This document shows, piece after piece, positions 45,446 to 57,852 of a DNA stretch of 64,000 nucleotides. The DNA comes from Streptomyces sp. ISL-96 (GTDB lineage Bacteria > Actinomycetota > Actinomycetes > Streptomycetales > Streptomycetaceae), in NCBI RefSeq assembly GCF_018614035.1, contig NZ_JAGGPA010000011.1, positions 310,001-374,000 of the forward strand. The letters run 5' to 3'. The position numbers were made by a program, and so were the translations under genes. How positions within the stretch are numbered: the stretch's first letter is position 1; the number at the start of each line of letters is the position of its first letter. A model generated the notes under the pieces. It saw only the letters and a program-made list of their open reading frames with translations. It was not told the DNA's origin and ran no database searches.

Positions 45446-46531
45446 GTGACCGGACCCACGCCCCGCCGCTCCCGTCGCCTCTCCCGTCGCAGCCTCCTGG
45501 CCGGCAGCGCGGCCGCGACCGCAACCGCGCTCTCTGCCGCCCCGCAGGCCGCCGCGGCGCCGCGCCCGAAGCAGGATCGCAACGAGGCAACGAAGGACCG
45601 TACCGTCGTGCATCTGCTGGGCACGGCGGGCGGCCCTCCGCCGTACGGAGAGCGGATGGGCATCGCGTCCGCCGTGACCGTCGGCGGCGACACCTACCTG
45701 GTGGACTGCGGCCGGGGCGCCGTGACCCAGTACCTGCGGGCGGGGCTGTCCATGCCGTCGCTCAAGGGGATCTTCCTGACCCACCTGCACGCCGACCACA
45801 TCGTCGACTATTTCGATTTCCCGCTGCTGTGCGCGGGGGTCATGCCGCCCCAGCCCGGGCTCGGGGGAACCGTGCGGGTATGGGGGCCGGGGCCGAGCGA
45901 CACCGTCGCCTCGGGCCCCGTCTCCCCCGAGCGTCCCGCGCCGGGCATCGCCGAGACCACCCGCCGGGCGAACGCCACCTTCGCCGCCTCCACCAACGCC
46001 TTCATCGCCGAGGGGTTCGGCGTCGATCCCGTGTCCATGCTCGACGTGACCGAGCTCTCGGCGCGGCCCGGTTCGGTGGTGACCGTCCTGGACACGCCCG
46101 CGCTGAAGGTGACGGCGACCAGAGTCCCGCACGGCAACATGTCGCCCTCGTACGCCTACCGGTTCGACACCGCGGACGGCTCCGTCGTCTTCTCCGGCGA
46201 CACCAGCCGCAGCGACGACCTCATCGCCCTGGCCCGGGACTGCGACCTCCTGGTCCACGAGGCCGCCGACACCGCGTGGTTCGAGCAGCAGGGACTGCCC
46301 GCCCGCCTCGTCGAGCACATGCGCGAGGTGCACACCGACATCAGCGAGGTGGGCGCGATAGCGACCGCGGCGGGTGCGCGCCATGTGGTCGTCAGCCACC
46401 TGGCTCCGGCCGACCCGACCCAGTTCCCGCAGCGCGAGTGGGCCTCGGCCGCCCACGCGTCCGCGCGGGCGGCGGGCTACCGCGGGCGCGTCACCGTGGG
46501 CCACGACCTCATGCGCATCCCCCTTCACTGA
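45446..46531 (+). CDS. Tat-exported metallo-beta-lactamase-fold hydrolase
   Basis: 361 residues from GTG 45446 (GAAGGAACC upstream). The N-terminus is a twin-arginine signal (LSRRSLLAGS) with cleavage near AAPQAAAAP. The metallo-beta-lactamase motif is FLTHLHADHIVDYFD; further ligands in VPHGNMSPS, FSGDTSRSDD and VVSHLAP. It resembles RNase Z/arylsulfatase-like hydrolases. Secreted, so it may act on the pathway substrate outside the cell, for example an ester or lactone. Confidence 0.85.
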   Translation: MTGPTPRRSRRLSRRSLLAGSAAATATALSAAPQAAAAPRPKQDRNEATKDRTVVHLLGTAGGPPPYGERMGIASAVTVGGDTYLVDCGRGAVTQYLRAGLSMPSLKGIFLTHLHADHIVDYFDFPLLCAGVMPPQPGLGGTVRVWGPGPSDTVASGPVSPERPAPGIAETTRRANATFAASTNAFIAEGFGVDPVSMLDVTELSARPGSVVTVLDTPALKVTATRVPHGNMSPSYAYRFDTADGSVVFSGDTSRSDDLIALARDCDLLVHEAADTAWFEQQGLPARLVEHMREVHTDISEVGAIATAAGARHVVVSHLAPADPTQFPQREWASAAHASARAAGYRGRVTVGHDLMRIPLH

Positions 46532-46574
46532 CCTCCCCCCTCCCCTCTCCCCCTCCCCCCAACAGGAGTCCACC

Positions 46575-47546
46575 ATGCGTTTCGCCGCCTACGAGCACCG
46601 GCACCGCCACCGAGTGGCCGTCGTGGAAGAGGACGGCACCCTCTTCCCCCTGCCTGGCGTCACCTCACTCACCGCTCTGCTCACGGAAGCCGAGGGCCTG
46701 CCGGGACTGCTCGACGCCGGAGCGGCGGCGCTCGACGTGCCGCCCGGCCCCCATGTCTCACAGGTACGGCTGCTTCCTCCCCTCCGGCCTTCCTCCATAA
46801 GGGACTTCGTCACCTTCGAGGAGCACGTCGAGGGCGTACGACGGGCCGTGGAGGGCACCGGCGGTGTCCCCGAACAGTGGTACGCGGCCCCGACCTTCTA
46901 CTTCACCAACCCGCACGCCGTCTTCGGCCCGCACGACGACATTCCCGTGCCGCCCGGCTCCACCGCCCTGGACTTCGAGCTGGAGGTCGGTGCGGTGATC
47001 GGCCGCGAGGGCCGCGACCTCACCCCCGAGCAGGCCCGCGAGCACATCGTCGGCTACACCGTCTTCAACGACTGGTCCGCGCGCGACCTGCAATCGGCGG
47101 AGATGAAGGTCGGCCTGGGCCCCTGCAAGGGCAAGGACACCGCCACAACGCTCGGCCCGTACCTCGTCACCGCCGACGAGCTGGAGCCGTACCGGGACGC
47201 CGACGGCTTCCTGCGCCTCGCCCTGAACGCCGAGGTCAACGGTGAGACGGTCGGCAAGGACCTGCTGTCCAACATGAGCTGGACCTTCGAGGAGATGACC
47301 GCCTACGCCTCCCGCGGCACCCGCGTCGTGCCGGGCGACGTCCTCGGCTCCGGCACCTGCGGCAACGGCGGCTGCCTCGCCGAACTGTGGGGCCTGCGCG
47401 GCGAGCGGACACCGCCGCCGCTGAAACCGGGCGACACCGTCACCCTGACCGTCGAGGGCATCGGCACCGTCTCCAACACCGTCGTCCCGGGTGCCGAGCC
47501 CGTGTCCCTGCCGGCCGGCCGGCGCCGCAGCCGGGAGCGGCCGTGA
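46575..47546 (+). CDS. Fumarylacetoacetate hydrolase-family protein, second copy
   Basis: 323 residues from ATG 46575 (AGGAG upstream). The FAH core has [18 protein letters not shown] and [14 protein letters not shown], and an N-terminal domain with [10 protein letters not shown]. It resembles the 2-keto-4-pentenoate hydratase / acylpyruvate hydrolase group and differs from the copy at 40264. Its last four bases overlap a GTG that opens the CoA-transferase remnant. Confidence 0.88.
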   Translation: MRFAAYEHRHRHRVAVVEEDGTLFPLPGVTSLTALLTEAEGLPGLLDAGAAALDVPPGPHVSQVRLLPPLRPSSIRDFVTFEEHVEGVRRAVEGTGGVPEQWYAAPTFYFTNPHAVFGPHDDIPVPPGSTALDFELEVGAVIGREGRDLTPEQAREHIVGYTVFNDWSARDLQSAEMKVGLGPCKGKDTATTLGPYLVTADELEPYRDADGFLRLALNAEVNGETVGKDLLSNMSWTFEEMTAYASRGTRVVPGDVLGSGTCGNGGCLAELWGLRGERTPPPLKPGDTVTLTVEGIGTVSNTVVPGAEPVSLPAGRRRSRERP

Positions 47547-47760
47547 CCGGCCAACTCGCGTACGCACAGGGCGCTGGCGGCTGGAGGTCGTCTCCAACAA
47601 CTGCGGCGTGGACGGCCGGGGCCTGGGCGTCCTGCCGGCCTCGGGCCGCATCGTCCGGGTGACCGGGTCGTACGTCGGCGAGAACAAGGAGTTCGCCCGC
47701 CAGTACCTGTCGGGCGAACTGGAGGTGGAACTCGTTACATCGGGGGCCGGGATCTCATTC
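47543..47760 (+). pseudogene. 3-oxoacid CoA-transferase subunit A remnant
   Basis: GTG 47543 overlaps the FAH stop and reads [14 protein letters not shown] before a frameshift; the other frame then reads [18 protein letters not shown] and [20 protein letters not shown], a conserved block of CoA-transferase alpha subunits (PcaI/ScoA type). Both ends are lost. After 47760 a piece reading [14 protein letters not shown] is unassigned. It suggests that the island once fed CoA-ester products to central metabolism through its own transferase. Confidence 0.7.
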
Positions 47761-47952
47761 CGGCTACTGGGGCGGTCCGTGGGACCGGCTCCAGTACGCC
47801 AGCGCCCTCCTTGACACCGGCGCACCGCGCAGCCGCAGCCGCACTCCTACGACCACGACAAGTACCGGCGCCTACGTAGTCGTGCCGAAAGGGTGCCCCG
47901 CATGTGTGCGTTCGCACGAGCGCGGGGCACCCCTGTCGATCCGGTGGGAGAG

Positions 47953-48763
47953 TCAGTTCCCCTCGGTTTCGAAGGTGCGCAGCAAATCGGCAGCGACGCT
48001 CACGGCGATTGTCGCGGGTTCCTTGCCGGTGATGTCGGCCAGCCCGATCGGGGTCTTGATCCGATCGATGGTGGGCTCGTCGTGACCGCCCTCGGTGGCG
48101 AGGCGTTTGCGGAACCGTACCCACTTGGCCGCCGACCCGATCAGCCCGATGGAGCCGAGATGGGTGGTGCGCAAGGCGGCGTCGCACAGAGCGGCGTCCT
48201 CGGCGTGATCGTGGGTCATGATCAGGATGTGGGTGCCGCGCGGCAACTCCGCCAGCACCTCCTCGGGCAGCAGCGGCGTGTGATGCACGTGCACTTGCGC
48301 CACCGCGTCCGCCAGCACGTCGAGCCGCTCCTTGGTGAGCATGTCGGCGCGGTTGTCGATCAGATGGAGGTCGAGGTCCTGACGGGCCAGGATGCGTGCC
48401 AGTTCCAGCCCGACGTGCCCGACGCCGAAGATCGCCACCGCCCGTACCACCGGCAGCGGTTCGAGCAGCACCGAGACCGTGCCGCCGCAGCACTGCACGC
48501 CATGCTGGTTGGTCACTTTGTCGTTCAGGGCGAAATCGATCAGCTCCGGCTCCGGCTTGGACGCGGCGATCATCTCCCGGGCACGATCGATCGAGACGGC
48601 CTCGACGTTGCCGCCACCGATCGAGCCCCACGTCTCGGTCTGCCCCACGACGAGCTTCGCACCGGCGTCGCGCGGGGCATGGCCGCGCACGGTCGCGACG
48701 GTCACCAGCACGCCGGACTCCCGGCGTGCCCGCAACCGTGCGACCGCGGCGACCCACGTCATG

Positions 48764-48771
<8 letters not shown>
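47953..48771 (-). CDS. xdhC: XdhC-type molybdenum-cofactor maturation factor
   Basis: 272 residues. XdhC features: VTVATVRGHAPRDAGAKLVV, WGSIGGGNVEA, VQCCGGTVSVLLEP and a C-terminal Rossmann part (VAIFGVGHVGLELARIL, DNRADML). XdhC binds molybdenum cofactor and helps its sulfuration and insertion into XdhB. The start overlaps the xdhB stop by 8 bp. Confidence 0.9.
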
Positions 48772-51204
<2,433 letters not shown>

Positions 51205-51208
<4 letters not shown>

Positions 51209-52677
51209 GACGACACCGCCTCGGGGGTCTGTGCGTGCAGCTTCAGCAGGCTCTGGCCGAGCATCGCGGAACGGTAGAGGGAGCTGGCGCGATGATCGTC
51301 CATCGGCGTGCCCTCACCCCGCAGCACCCGGGCCGCGGCCTCGACGGTCTCCGCCGCCCACGGTTTGCCCTCCAGTGCCAGCTCGGTGGCGAGAGCGCGT
51401 ATCGGAGTGGCGGCAACGCCGCCCAGGCCGATGCGTGCCTTGCGGACGATCCCGTCCTCGATGTCGAGCGCGAAGGCGACCGCCACGCTGGAGATGTCGT
51501 CGAAGCGCCGCTTGGCGATCTTGTGGAAGGCCACGACCGGCGACAGCGGCAGCGGGATGCGCACCGAGCGGATCAGCTCGCCGGGACGGCGCACGCTCTC
51601 CCGGTAACCGGTGAAGTACTCCGCCAGCGGGACCTCGCGCTCACCGTCGGCGTCGGCGAGCACCAGCGACGCCTCAAGGGCGAGCAGCACCGGCGGGCTG
51701 TCACCGATGGGCGAGCCGGTACCCAGGTTGCCGCCGAGGGTCGCCCCGTTGCGGATGAGCCGGGAGGCGAACTGCGGGAACAGCTCGGCAAGGAGCGGGA
51801 CGTCGCCGTCGAGACGGCGTTCGATCTCGGTGAGCGTCAGCGCCGCACCGACCTCGATGAAGCCGGACTCGACGCGCAGCTCCCGCAGTTCGGGAAGCCG
51901 GTCGATGGCAACCACGCAATCCGCCCGGCGGGAGCGGATGTTCACCTCGACGCCATAGTCGGTGGAGCCGGCAACGACCACCGCGTCGGGCCGCTCGCGC
52001 AGCAACTGCAGCGTTTCGGCAAGGGTGCTCTTCCGCAGGAACGAGCTGTCGTCCTGGGTGTATTCGGTGGAAGCCGGTGCGGGCGGGGACTGCTCGCGAC
52101 GCTGCGCCAGCGGGTCCTCATCGGTGGGCGTACCGACGGCGAACGCGGCATCGCGAATCGGGCGATAACCGGTGCAGCGGCACAGGTTTCCGCTCAGCGC
52201 GTGCAGATCGAAACCGTTCGGACCGTGCTCGGCGTCGGCGCTGTCGGCGCTGTCGGCCGCGTCCGCCTGCGCGCAGCGGCCGGGTCGGTAGTACTCGGCA
52301 GCCATGCTGCAGATGAACCCCGGCGTGCAGTAACCGCATTGGGAGCCGCCGCGGACAGCCATCTCCTCCTGCACCGGGTGCAGGGTGGGCGGCCTGCCGG
52401 GTTCGCCGGCGGTGGCGAGACCTTCGGACGTAATGATCTCCTGACCGTCGAGCGACGCGACCGGGACCAGGCAGGCGTTGACCGCCACCCAGTCGGTGGG
52501 CTTGTTCACCCCGGGACGGGCCACCAGTGCCGAACAGGCGCCGCATTCACCCTCGGCGCAGCCCTCCTTGGTACCGGTGAGGCCACGCTCGCGCAGAAAA
52601 TCCAGCACTGTGGTGTGGGGCGCAGCCGGTGAAATCGGTGCTTCTTTCCCGTTGACCGTGATCCGCGCCGCTACCAC
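51205..52677 (-). CDS. xdhA: Xanthine dehydrogenase small subunit (2Fe-2S + FAD)
   Basis: 490 residues from GTG 52677. N-terminal 2Fe-2S ligands CAEGECGACSALV and the second cluster CGYCTPGF with LCRCTGYRPI; the C-terminal FAD domain has VVVAGSTDYGVEVN and GATLGGNLGTGSPIGD. It is the electron-transfer subunit of the xdhAB enzyme. The three genes overlap and form an operon xdhA-xdhB-xdhC. Confidence 0.93.
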
Positions 52678-53002
52678 GACAGGCCTTCGTTTCGGTGCGC
52701 GACGGGTCGATTCATCATGTTCGCCAATTTCAGGCAGCTTTCTGTGTTCAGACGCGCCACGTCAGAGGAGCGGACGCAAAATGGCACGCGACAGCGACGT
52801 GCGGGGAAGTGGAGACGGGAAACCCGGAATGTGCCACGGAAGGGCACATCAGAACGGCGTGCTCAGCAGCCGTGCGCGATCCGACCCGGAACCCAGACCG
52901 TGCACTGGGCGAGGCGACCAAGATCAGAGCTGGTGTACATCCGCTGGTCGCCTCCTTCCGGGAGTCATGGGTCGGCGTCTAGCGAAAAGTAGTGGCTGGG
53001 GT
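52678..53002. promoter_or_regulatory. xdhA upstream region
   Basis: About 325 bp upstream of xdhA with no gene seen. It should contain the xdh promoter. No clear operator assigned. Confidence 0.4.
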
Positions 53003-53030
53003 CACCGAGGTCAAGAGGCTGACCTCGGTG
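53003..53030. terminator. Terminator downstream of the acyl-CoA dehydrogenase gene
   Basis: CACCGAGGTCA (53003-53013) pairs perfectly with TGACCTCGGTG (53020-53030) around a 6-nt loop. On the minus strand it follows the acyl-CoA dehydrogenase stop (53176) by about 145 bp. Confidence 0.7.
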
Positions 53031-53175
53031 TCTCGAGAACTGATCGGATTCGAGGCTGCGGCGCCACCGTTGGGTGGCCGGGTGGATCCATAGGAACTCC
53101 CGGGATCCACGCCGTACGCATCCGGTGCGGGCCGCCCGCCTGTCGAGCCGCGCAAGCCAGGTGCATCGCGCCCGC

Positions 53176-54318
53176 TTACAGCCCGTACGTCTTGCCGATG
53201 ATGTCGCGCTGGATCTCGCTCGTCCCGCCGTACACCGTGGAGACTACGGTCGAGCGCAGCAGGGCCTCCATGCCGTACTCCGTGGCGTACCCGTAGCCGC
53301 CCATCATCTGCATCCCCTCCAGCGCCACGTGCTTGGCGAGCTCGGTGCACTTGAGCTTGGCCATGGACGCCTCGCGGGCGAAGACGCGCCCGGGCTCGGC
53401 GTCGATCGCGGCCGCGACGTCGTCCACCAGGAGCCTGGCGCACTCAAGTTCGGTGGCCATGTCCGCGATCCGGTGCTTGAGCGCCTGGAACGAGCCGACC
53501 GGCCGGCCGAACTGCTCGCGTTGCCGCACGTACGCGACGGTGTCGTCGAAGGCGCGCCGTGCGGTGCCCAGCATCAGCGCGGCGAGGATCATCCGCTCCA
53601 GGTTCAGCCCGGCCATCAGCTGTGGCCAGGCCCGGCCCGGCGTGCCGACGACCGCCGAGTCCGGGACGAAGCAGTCGGTGAAGTACAGGTCGTTGACCTC
53701 CCGCCCGCCCATCGTGTCGATGCCCCGGATCCGCAGGCCCGCGGCGTCGGCGGGCACCATGAACTGGGTGAGCCCCTGGTGCTTGGACTCCCCCTGCGAC
53801 GTACGGGCGATGAGAAGGATGTGGTCGGCGAAGTGCGCGTTGGAACACCAGGTCTTCTGACCGTTGATCAGGTAGCCGCCGTCGGTGCGTTCCGCGCGGC
53901 AGGTCAGCGCGCCCACATCCGATCCGGCGCCCGGCTCGGACATCGAGATGGCCTCGACCCGGCCCTTGGCGACGCCTTCGAGTACGACGCGCTTCTGGCT
54001 TTCGGTGCCGAACTTCTCGTAGGCCGCCGCGGCGATGACCGTCGTCCCGAAGCCACTGATCGGTGCGAGCCCGTAGGCGGTCTCCTCCAGGAAGAGGCAC
54101 AGGTCCGTCATGCCCCGGCCCGCGCCGCCGTACTGCTCAGGGACGACGATGTCGAGCCAGCCCAGGCCGGCCATCTTCTCGTACAGCTTCTGATTGTGCG
54201 GTTCCTGGCCGCCCGCGGTCAGCTTGTCCCGCTGTTCCTTTGTGCCGCACTCGCGGCGGCAGAAGGTTCCTATCGCCTTGACCAGGTCGCGGCGCTCGTC
54301 CGTCAGCACTCGGGGCAT
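53176..54318 (-). CDS. Acyl-CoA dehydrogenase
   Basis: 380 residues from ATG 54318 (GGAGGAA upstream). Family features: AISMSEPGAGSDVGAL, TWCSNAHFADH, VRQREQFGRPVGSFQALKHR, MQMMGGYGYATEYGMEAL and the catalytic region VVSTVYGGTSEIQRDII (the Glu position needs checking). It introduces a double bond into acyl-CoA esters. It is followed on the same strand by TetR and acyl-CoA synthetase genes upstream, suggesting beta-oxidation of an acid, possibly from rubber breakdown. Confidence 0.92.
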   Translation of the reverse strand: MPRVLTDERRDLVKAIGTFCRRECGTKEQRDKLTAGGQEPHNQKLYEKMAGLGWLDIVVPEQYGGAGRGMTDLCLFLEETAYGLAPISGFGTTVIAAAAYEKFGTESQKRVVLEGVAKGRVEAISMSEPGAGSDVGALTCRAERTDGGYLINGQKTWCSNAHFADHILLIARTSQGESKHQGLTQFMVPADAAGLRIRGIDTMGGREVNDLYFTDCFVPDSAVVGTPGRAWPQLMAGLNLERMILAALMLGTARRAFDDTVAYVRQREQFGRPVGSFQALKHRIADMATELECARLLVDDVAAAIDAEPGRVFAREASMAKLKCTELAKHVALEGMQMMGGYGYATEYGMEALLRSTVVSTVYGGTSEIQRDIIGKTYGL

Positions 54319-54368
54319 GGCGTGCGTTCCTCCGTGAAGTGGTGCGAAGCGGTGTGAGTCGTGCTGTG

Positions 54369-54989
54369 CTAGTCGTCCCGTACGGCGGGGAAGACGGTGT
54401 GGAGCAGCTGGAGCACGGTGCGGGTGAGGATCACGTGCAGGTCGCTGCGACTGAGCGTGCCGCGTACCAGCCATTCGCGGGAGGCGGCCTTGAGCATGGC
54501 GCTGTGGGCGCGGATCACCGCCCGGAGCTTGGTCCGCCCCTCGGTGACGTCGGTCATCATCGCGGCCTCAAGAATGCGGTCGGTCGCGATCTCGTCCGCC
54601 TCGAGCATGATCCGGTCGATGTCCGGGTCGTTGCCGAGGGCTTCCAGGCCGATCGCGGACAGCCACATCTCCCGGTTCCGCTCGACGACTTCGAGCCATC
54701 GGTCGACGCAGATGGACAGGCGCTCCTCGGCGGTCGTCGGGGGCAGCCGCTGGGATACGGAGGCTGGTACGACCATCATTTGCCGCACCACCTCCAGGTA
54801 GAGCTCGCGCTTGCCGCCGAAGTAGTGGTTGATCAGCGCGCGGGCCACGCCGGCCTCGGCGGCGATGTCCGAGACCGACACCGTGGTGTAGCCGTTCCCC
54901 CCGAAGAGCCTGCGTGCGACGGTGAGGATCTCGGCGCGTCTCGCGTCCGGCGCCATCCTGCGTCGCTGCGTCTGGCGCTGACCTGTCAT
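54369..54989 (-). CDS. TetR-family transcriptional regulator
   Basis: 206 residues with the start at ATG 54989 (AGAAGG upstream); a further GTG-like extension to 55022 is less likely. The helix-turn-helix is ILTVARRLFGGNGYTTVSVS then VARALINHYFGGKRELYLEV. The C-terminal ligand domain is typical of acyl-CoA-responsive TetR proteins. It lies between the dehydrogenase and the ligase genes, all on the minus strand, and probably represses them. Confidence 0.88.
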   Translation of the reverse strand: MTGQRQTQRRRMAPDARRAEILTVARRLFGGNGYTTVSVSDIAAEAGVARALINHYFGGKRELYLEVVRQMMVVPASVSQRLPPTTAEERLSICVDRWLEVVERNREMWLSAIGLEALGNDPDIDRIMLEADEIATDRILEAAMMTDVTEGRTKLRAVIRAHSAMLKAASREWLVRGTLSRSDLHVILTRTVLQLLHTVFPAVRDD

Positions 54990-55029
54990 ACCGTCGGCCC
55001 TTCTCGTTGCCCTGTGGTTCACGACGGAC

Positions 55030-56865
55030 CTATGTGTACATCGACTCGATCGTCGCGGCGTACCGGGAGTGGATGCCCTTCCGCCGCAGACTCAGCTTCG
55101 GTGTCAGCTCCCCGGACTGCGGGGTCCAGGGCCCGGCCAGCACCTGGTACTTCTTCACCTGCTCCGCGCGGGAGAGAACGGCGTTCGCCTCCGCGACCGC
55201 CTGGTCGAGGGCCGCGAGCACCTCGGGGTGGCGCGAGAGTTCTCCCAGGTCGACGGTGGCGATCCCGTTCGCCCGTGCCCACAGGGGGGACGCCTCCTCG
55301 TCGAGTACGAGCAGCGCGGTGACGTACGGGCGCCGGTCGCCGATCGCGACGGCCTGGCCGACAAGGGGGTGCGCACGCAGCAGGGACTCGATCCTCGTCG
55401 GGGCGATGTTCTTGCCCCCGCTGGTGATGATGATCTCCTTCTTGCGGTCCGTGATGTGTACGAGGCCCCGCTCGTCGACCGTGCCGACGTCGCCGGTGGG
55501 CAGCCAGCCGCTCCCGTCGGTCGCCGGCTCGATGCCGCCGTCGGCCGTGAGGTAGCCGGGGAAGACCACGGGGCCGCGTACGAACAGCTCCCCGTCGTCG
55601 GCGGCCTTGACCTCGATGCCCGGTCCGGGGCGTCCTACCGCTCCGAGTGCGAATACCTCGGGTGTGCTGACCGTTGCCGCCCCGGTGGTCTCGCTCAGGC
55701 CCCACACCTCGTACACGGGGAGCCCCAGGCCGGCCATGAACTCCAGGACGGCAGTGGGGATCGGGGCCGCTCCGCTGAAGGCCCGGTGGCAGTCGTCCAA
55801 TCCGAGGGCGGCCCGCATCGGCCGCAGCACCTGCGCGTCGAGCCGCTCCGCCTGCGCCGTCAATCCGGGCGGGACCTCCTTGCCGGCGGACCGCAGTCGG
55901 AACACGTCGACATTGACCCGCTGCGCCTGCGTGATCCGCGCGGACTGGTCTTCGGGGAGCGCGGCGAGTTTCGCCCGCAGTCCGGCGGCGAGCTTCTCCC
56001 ACACGCGCGGGACGCCGAAGAAGCCGTGCGGCCGCACCGCGCGCAGCGTCGGCACGAGTTGGGCCGGGTCCGGGCAGATGGTGACGTGGCCGGCGTTGCA
56101 GATCGGCATGTAGATCCCGAGCACCCGCTCGGCGATGTGCGCCATCGGCAGGTACGCCACCGTCTTCGGGTGCGGCGGGACAGGGACGAGCTGATCCTGC
56201 ATCAGGGACTCGTGGATGGCGTTGCGGTGGGAGAGCACCACGCCCTTGGGCTCGCCGGTGGTGCCCGAGGTGTAGACCACGGTCAGCGGTTGGCCGGCGG
56301 TGGCCGCGTCCGTGAGGATCTCGAACGCGGCGTCGTCAGCTGACGTTCGGTCGCGCAGGTCCGCGTAGGGGGTGAGCGCCAGGTCGCCGGGCGGGGCGAC
56401 GTACGGGGCGGGGGCGGCGTACGGGTCGATGATGACGACGGCCCTCAGGTCCGGCAGGTCCTTGAGGACCGGCTGCCAGCGGTGCAGCTGTTCCCCGCCT
56501 TCCAGGACGAGGACGGTGGCCGCGCTGTGGCGGGCCACGAAGCGGATCTGCTCGGTGCTCAGCGTGTCGTACACGCTGCAGGGCAGGGCCCCGAGGTGTA
56601 CGGCGGCCAGGTCGGCGATCCAGTGTTCCGGTCGCTTGGACATCGCGATGAGCATCCGGTCGCCACGGCTGAGGCCGAGCGCGGCCAGGCCCCGGGTGAC
56701 GGCGGCGACCTCGCCGCGCAGCCGTGACCAGGACAGCGTCGTCGTGTCCGGACCGATCCCCGAGGTGAGCGCGGGCAGGTCGGCGAAGTGCTGAGCGTTT
56801 CGGCGGAGCAGACGGGTGATCGTCAGCTCATCGACGGACTGGCGCAGCGGCTCTGCTGTGGCCAC
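55030..56865 (-). CDS. Long-chain acyl-CoA synthetase (AMP-binding)
   Basis: 611 residues from GTG 56865 (GGGAGGGAG upstream). AMP-binding signature LTVVYTSGTTGEPKGVVLSH, then YEVWGLSETTGAATV, GDVGTVDERGLVHITDRKKE and the C-terminal lysine motif near SGELTPKLSLRRKGI. It activates fatty acids or the oligo-isoprenoid acids that could come from the neighbouring rubber-cleavage pathway. Confidence 0.92.
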   Translation of the reverse strand: MATAEPLRQSVDELTITRLLRRNAQHFADLPALTSGIGPDTTTLSWSRLRGEVAAVTRGLAALGLSRGDRMLIAMSKRPEHWIADLAAVHLGALPCSVYDTLSTEQIRFVARHSAATVLVLEGGEQLHRWQPVLKDLPDLRAVVIIDPYAAPAPYVAPPGDLALTPYADLRDRTSADDAAFEILTDAATAGQPLTVVYTSGTTGEPKGVVLSHRNAIHESLMQDQLVPVPPHPKTVAYLPMAHIAERVLGIYMPICNAGHVTICPDPAQLVPTLRAVRPHGFFGVPRVWEKLAAGLRAKLAALPEDQSARITQAQRVNVDVFRLRSAGKEVPPGLTAQAERLDAQVLRPMRAALGLDDCHRAFSGAAPIPTAVLEFMAGLGLPVYEVWGLSETTGAATVSTPEVFALGAVGRPGPGIEVKAADDGELFVRGPVVFPGYLTADGGIEPATDGSGWLPTGDVGTVDERGLVHITDRKKEIIITSGGKNIAPTRIESLLRAHPLVGQAVAIGDRRPYVTALLVLDEEASPLWARANGIATVDLGELSRHPEVLAALDQAVAEANAVLSRAEQVKKYQVLAGPWTPQSGELTPKLSLRRKGIHSRYAATIESMYT

Positions 56866-57080
56866 GGCGGGCTCCCTCCCTCACAAACCGCGGGCGGACT
56901 CGTTGAGCGGCCCTCACGATGGAGGCACTGTTGGCTCAGTGTCAATAGGTCGCGCGGAAGGAGCGCGAAGACACTCTCGCGATGCAACAACGCTCTTGCT
57001 GCGCACCACAGTTGAGCGCGGTTTGGTGTTGAGCACTATTGCCATAACGCCAATAGGCGCCTTACTCCCCGCAAGGAGCG

Positions 57081-57782
57081 CTACGAGTGAGCGGGGCGCG
57101 GTGGCTCCAGCATCGGGACGAGGAACCGCCGGGCCACCGCGCGCAACTGCTCCTCGTCGTCGATGTCGATGACCTGACTGGGGATGACCAGGAAGGACGC
57201 GGAAACCCGGACCATCATCTCGGCCACGACGTCCACGTCCACGTCGCGGGCGACGTTCCCCGCCTGCTGCTCCAGGCGCAGTCGGCCCGCGACGAAGTGC
57301 CGTACGACCTCCAGGGTGCGGCCCTCGTCGCCGGCCATGGACGGCACGACCGCGTCCGGTTCAGCGGCGAGCAGGCCACCGATGAGGGGGTTGCGGCGGA
57401 TGGTCCGCAGGGAGCTCACGAAACCGAGGACCACGCGGTCGGCGACGGTCTCGGCGTCCTGGACGTCGACGCTGAACTGGTCGAAGTACCGCCGGAATTC
57501 GCGCCGGACGACCTGCTCGATCAGCGCGTCCTTGGACGCGAACCGGCGGTAGACCGTGATCCGGGAGACCCCTGCCCGGCGGGCGACGTCCTCCATGGTG
57601 GAGCGCCGCATGCCCATGCGGCGGAACTGCTCGGAAGCGGCGTCGAGCACGCGCGTAGTGATCTCGTCATTGTCGTCGACGCGCTCGGCAGCCTCGGCGA
57701 ACGCACGCTCAAGCACGGAATCCGAGTCGTGCGGCGTGACAGCGAAGGAAAACACAGGTTCCACGGTCGCCTTTCTTGGCAC
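57081..57782 (-). CDS. lcpR: TetR-family regulator, candidate LcpR
   Basis: 233 residues from GTG 57782. Helix-turn-helix: RVLDAASEQFRRMGMRRSTM followed by EDVARRAGVSRITVYRRFAS, KDALIEQVV. It has a 40-residue N-terminal extension before the helix-turn-helix. It is divergent from lcp1 with a 33-bp double palindrome in between. A TetR-type repressor LcpR is known to control lcp in Streptomyces sp. K30; identity with it is inferred from position, not alignment. Confidence 0.85.
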   Translation of the reverse strand: MPRKATVEPVFSFAVTPHDSDSVLERAFAEAAERVDDNDEITTRVLDAASEQFRRMGMRRSTMEDVARRAGVSRITVYRRFASKDALIEQVVRREFRRYFDQFSVDVQDAETVADRVVLGFVSSLRTIRRNPLIGGLLAAEPDAVVPSMAGDEGRTLEVVRHFVAGRLRLEQQAGNVARDVDVDVVAEMMVRVSASFLVIPSQVIDIDDEEQLRAVARRFLVPMLEPPRPAHS

Positions 57783-57852
57783 ACATTACCGGCGGTTACA
57801 AAGAAGTTGACGCTCAAGTCTTGCGCTCGGATTCGGATTACGTTTCGCTGGA

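Noticed and set aside
43258..45693. 811-codon minus-strand frame over the amidohydrolase and dioxygenase genes
   Set aside because: It spans several intact plus-strand genes and has no recognisable domain.
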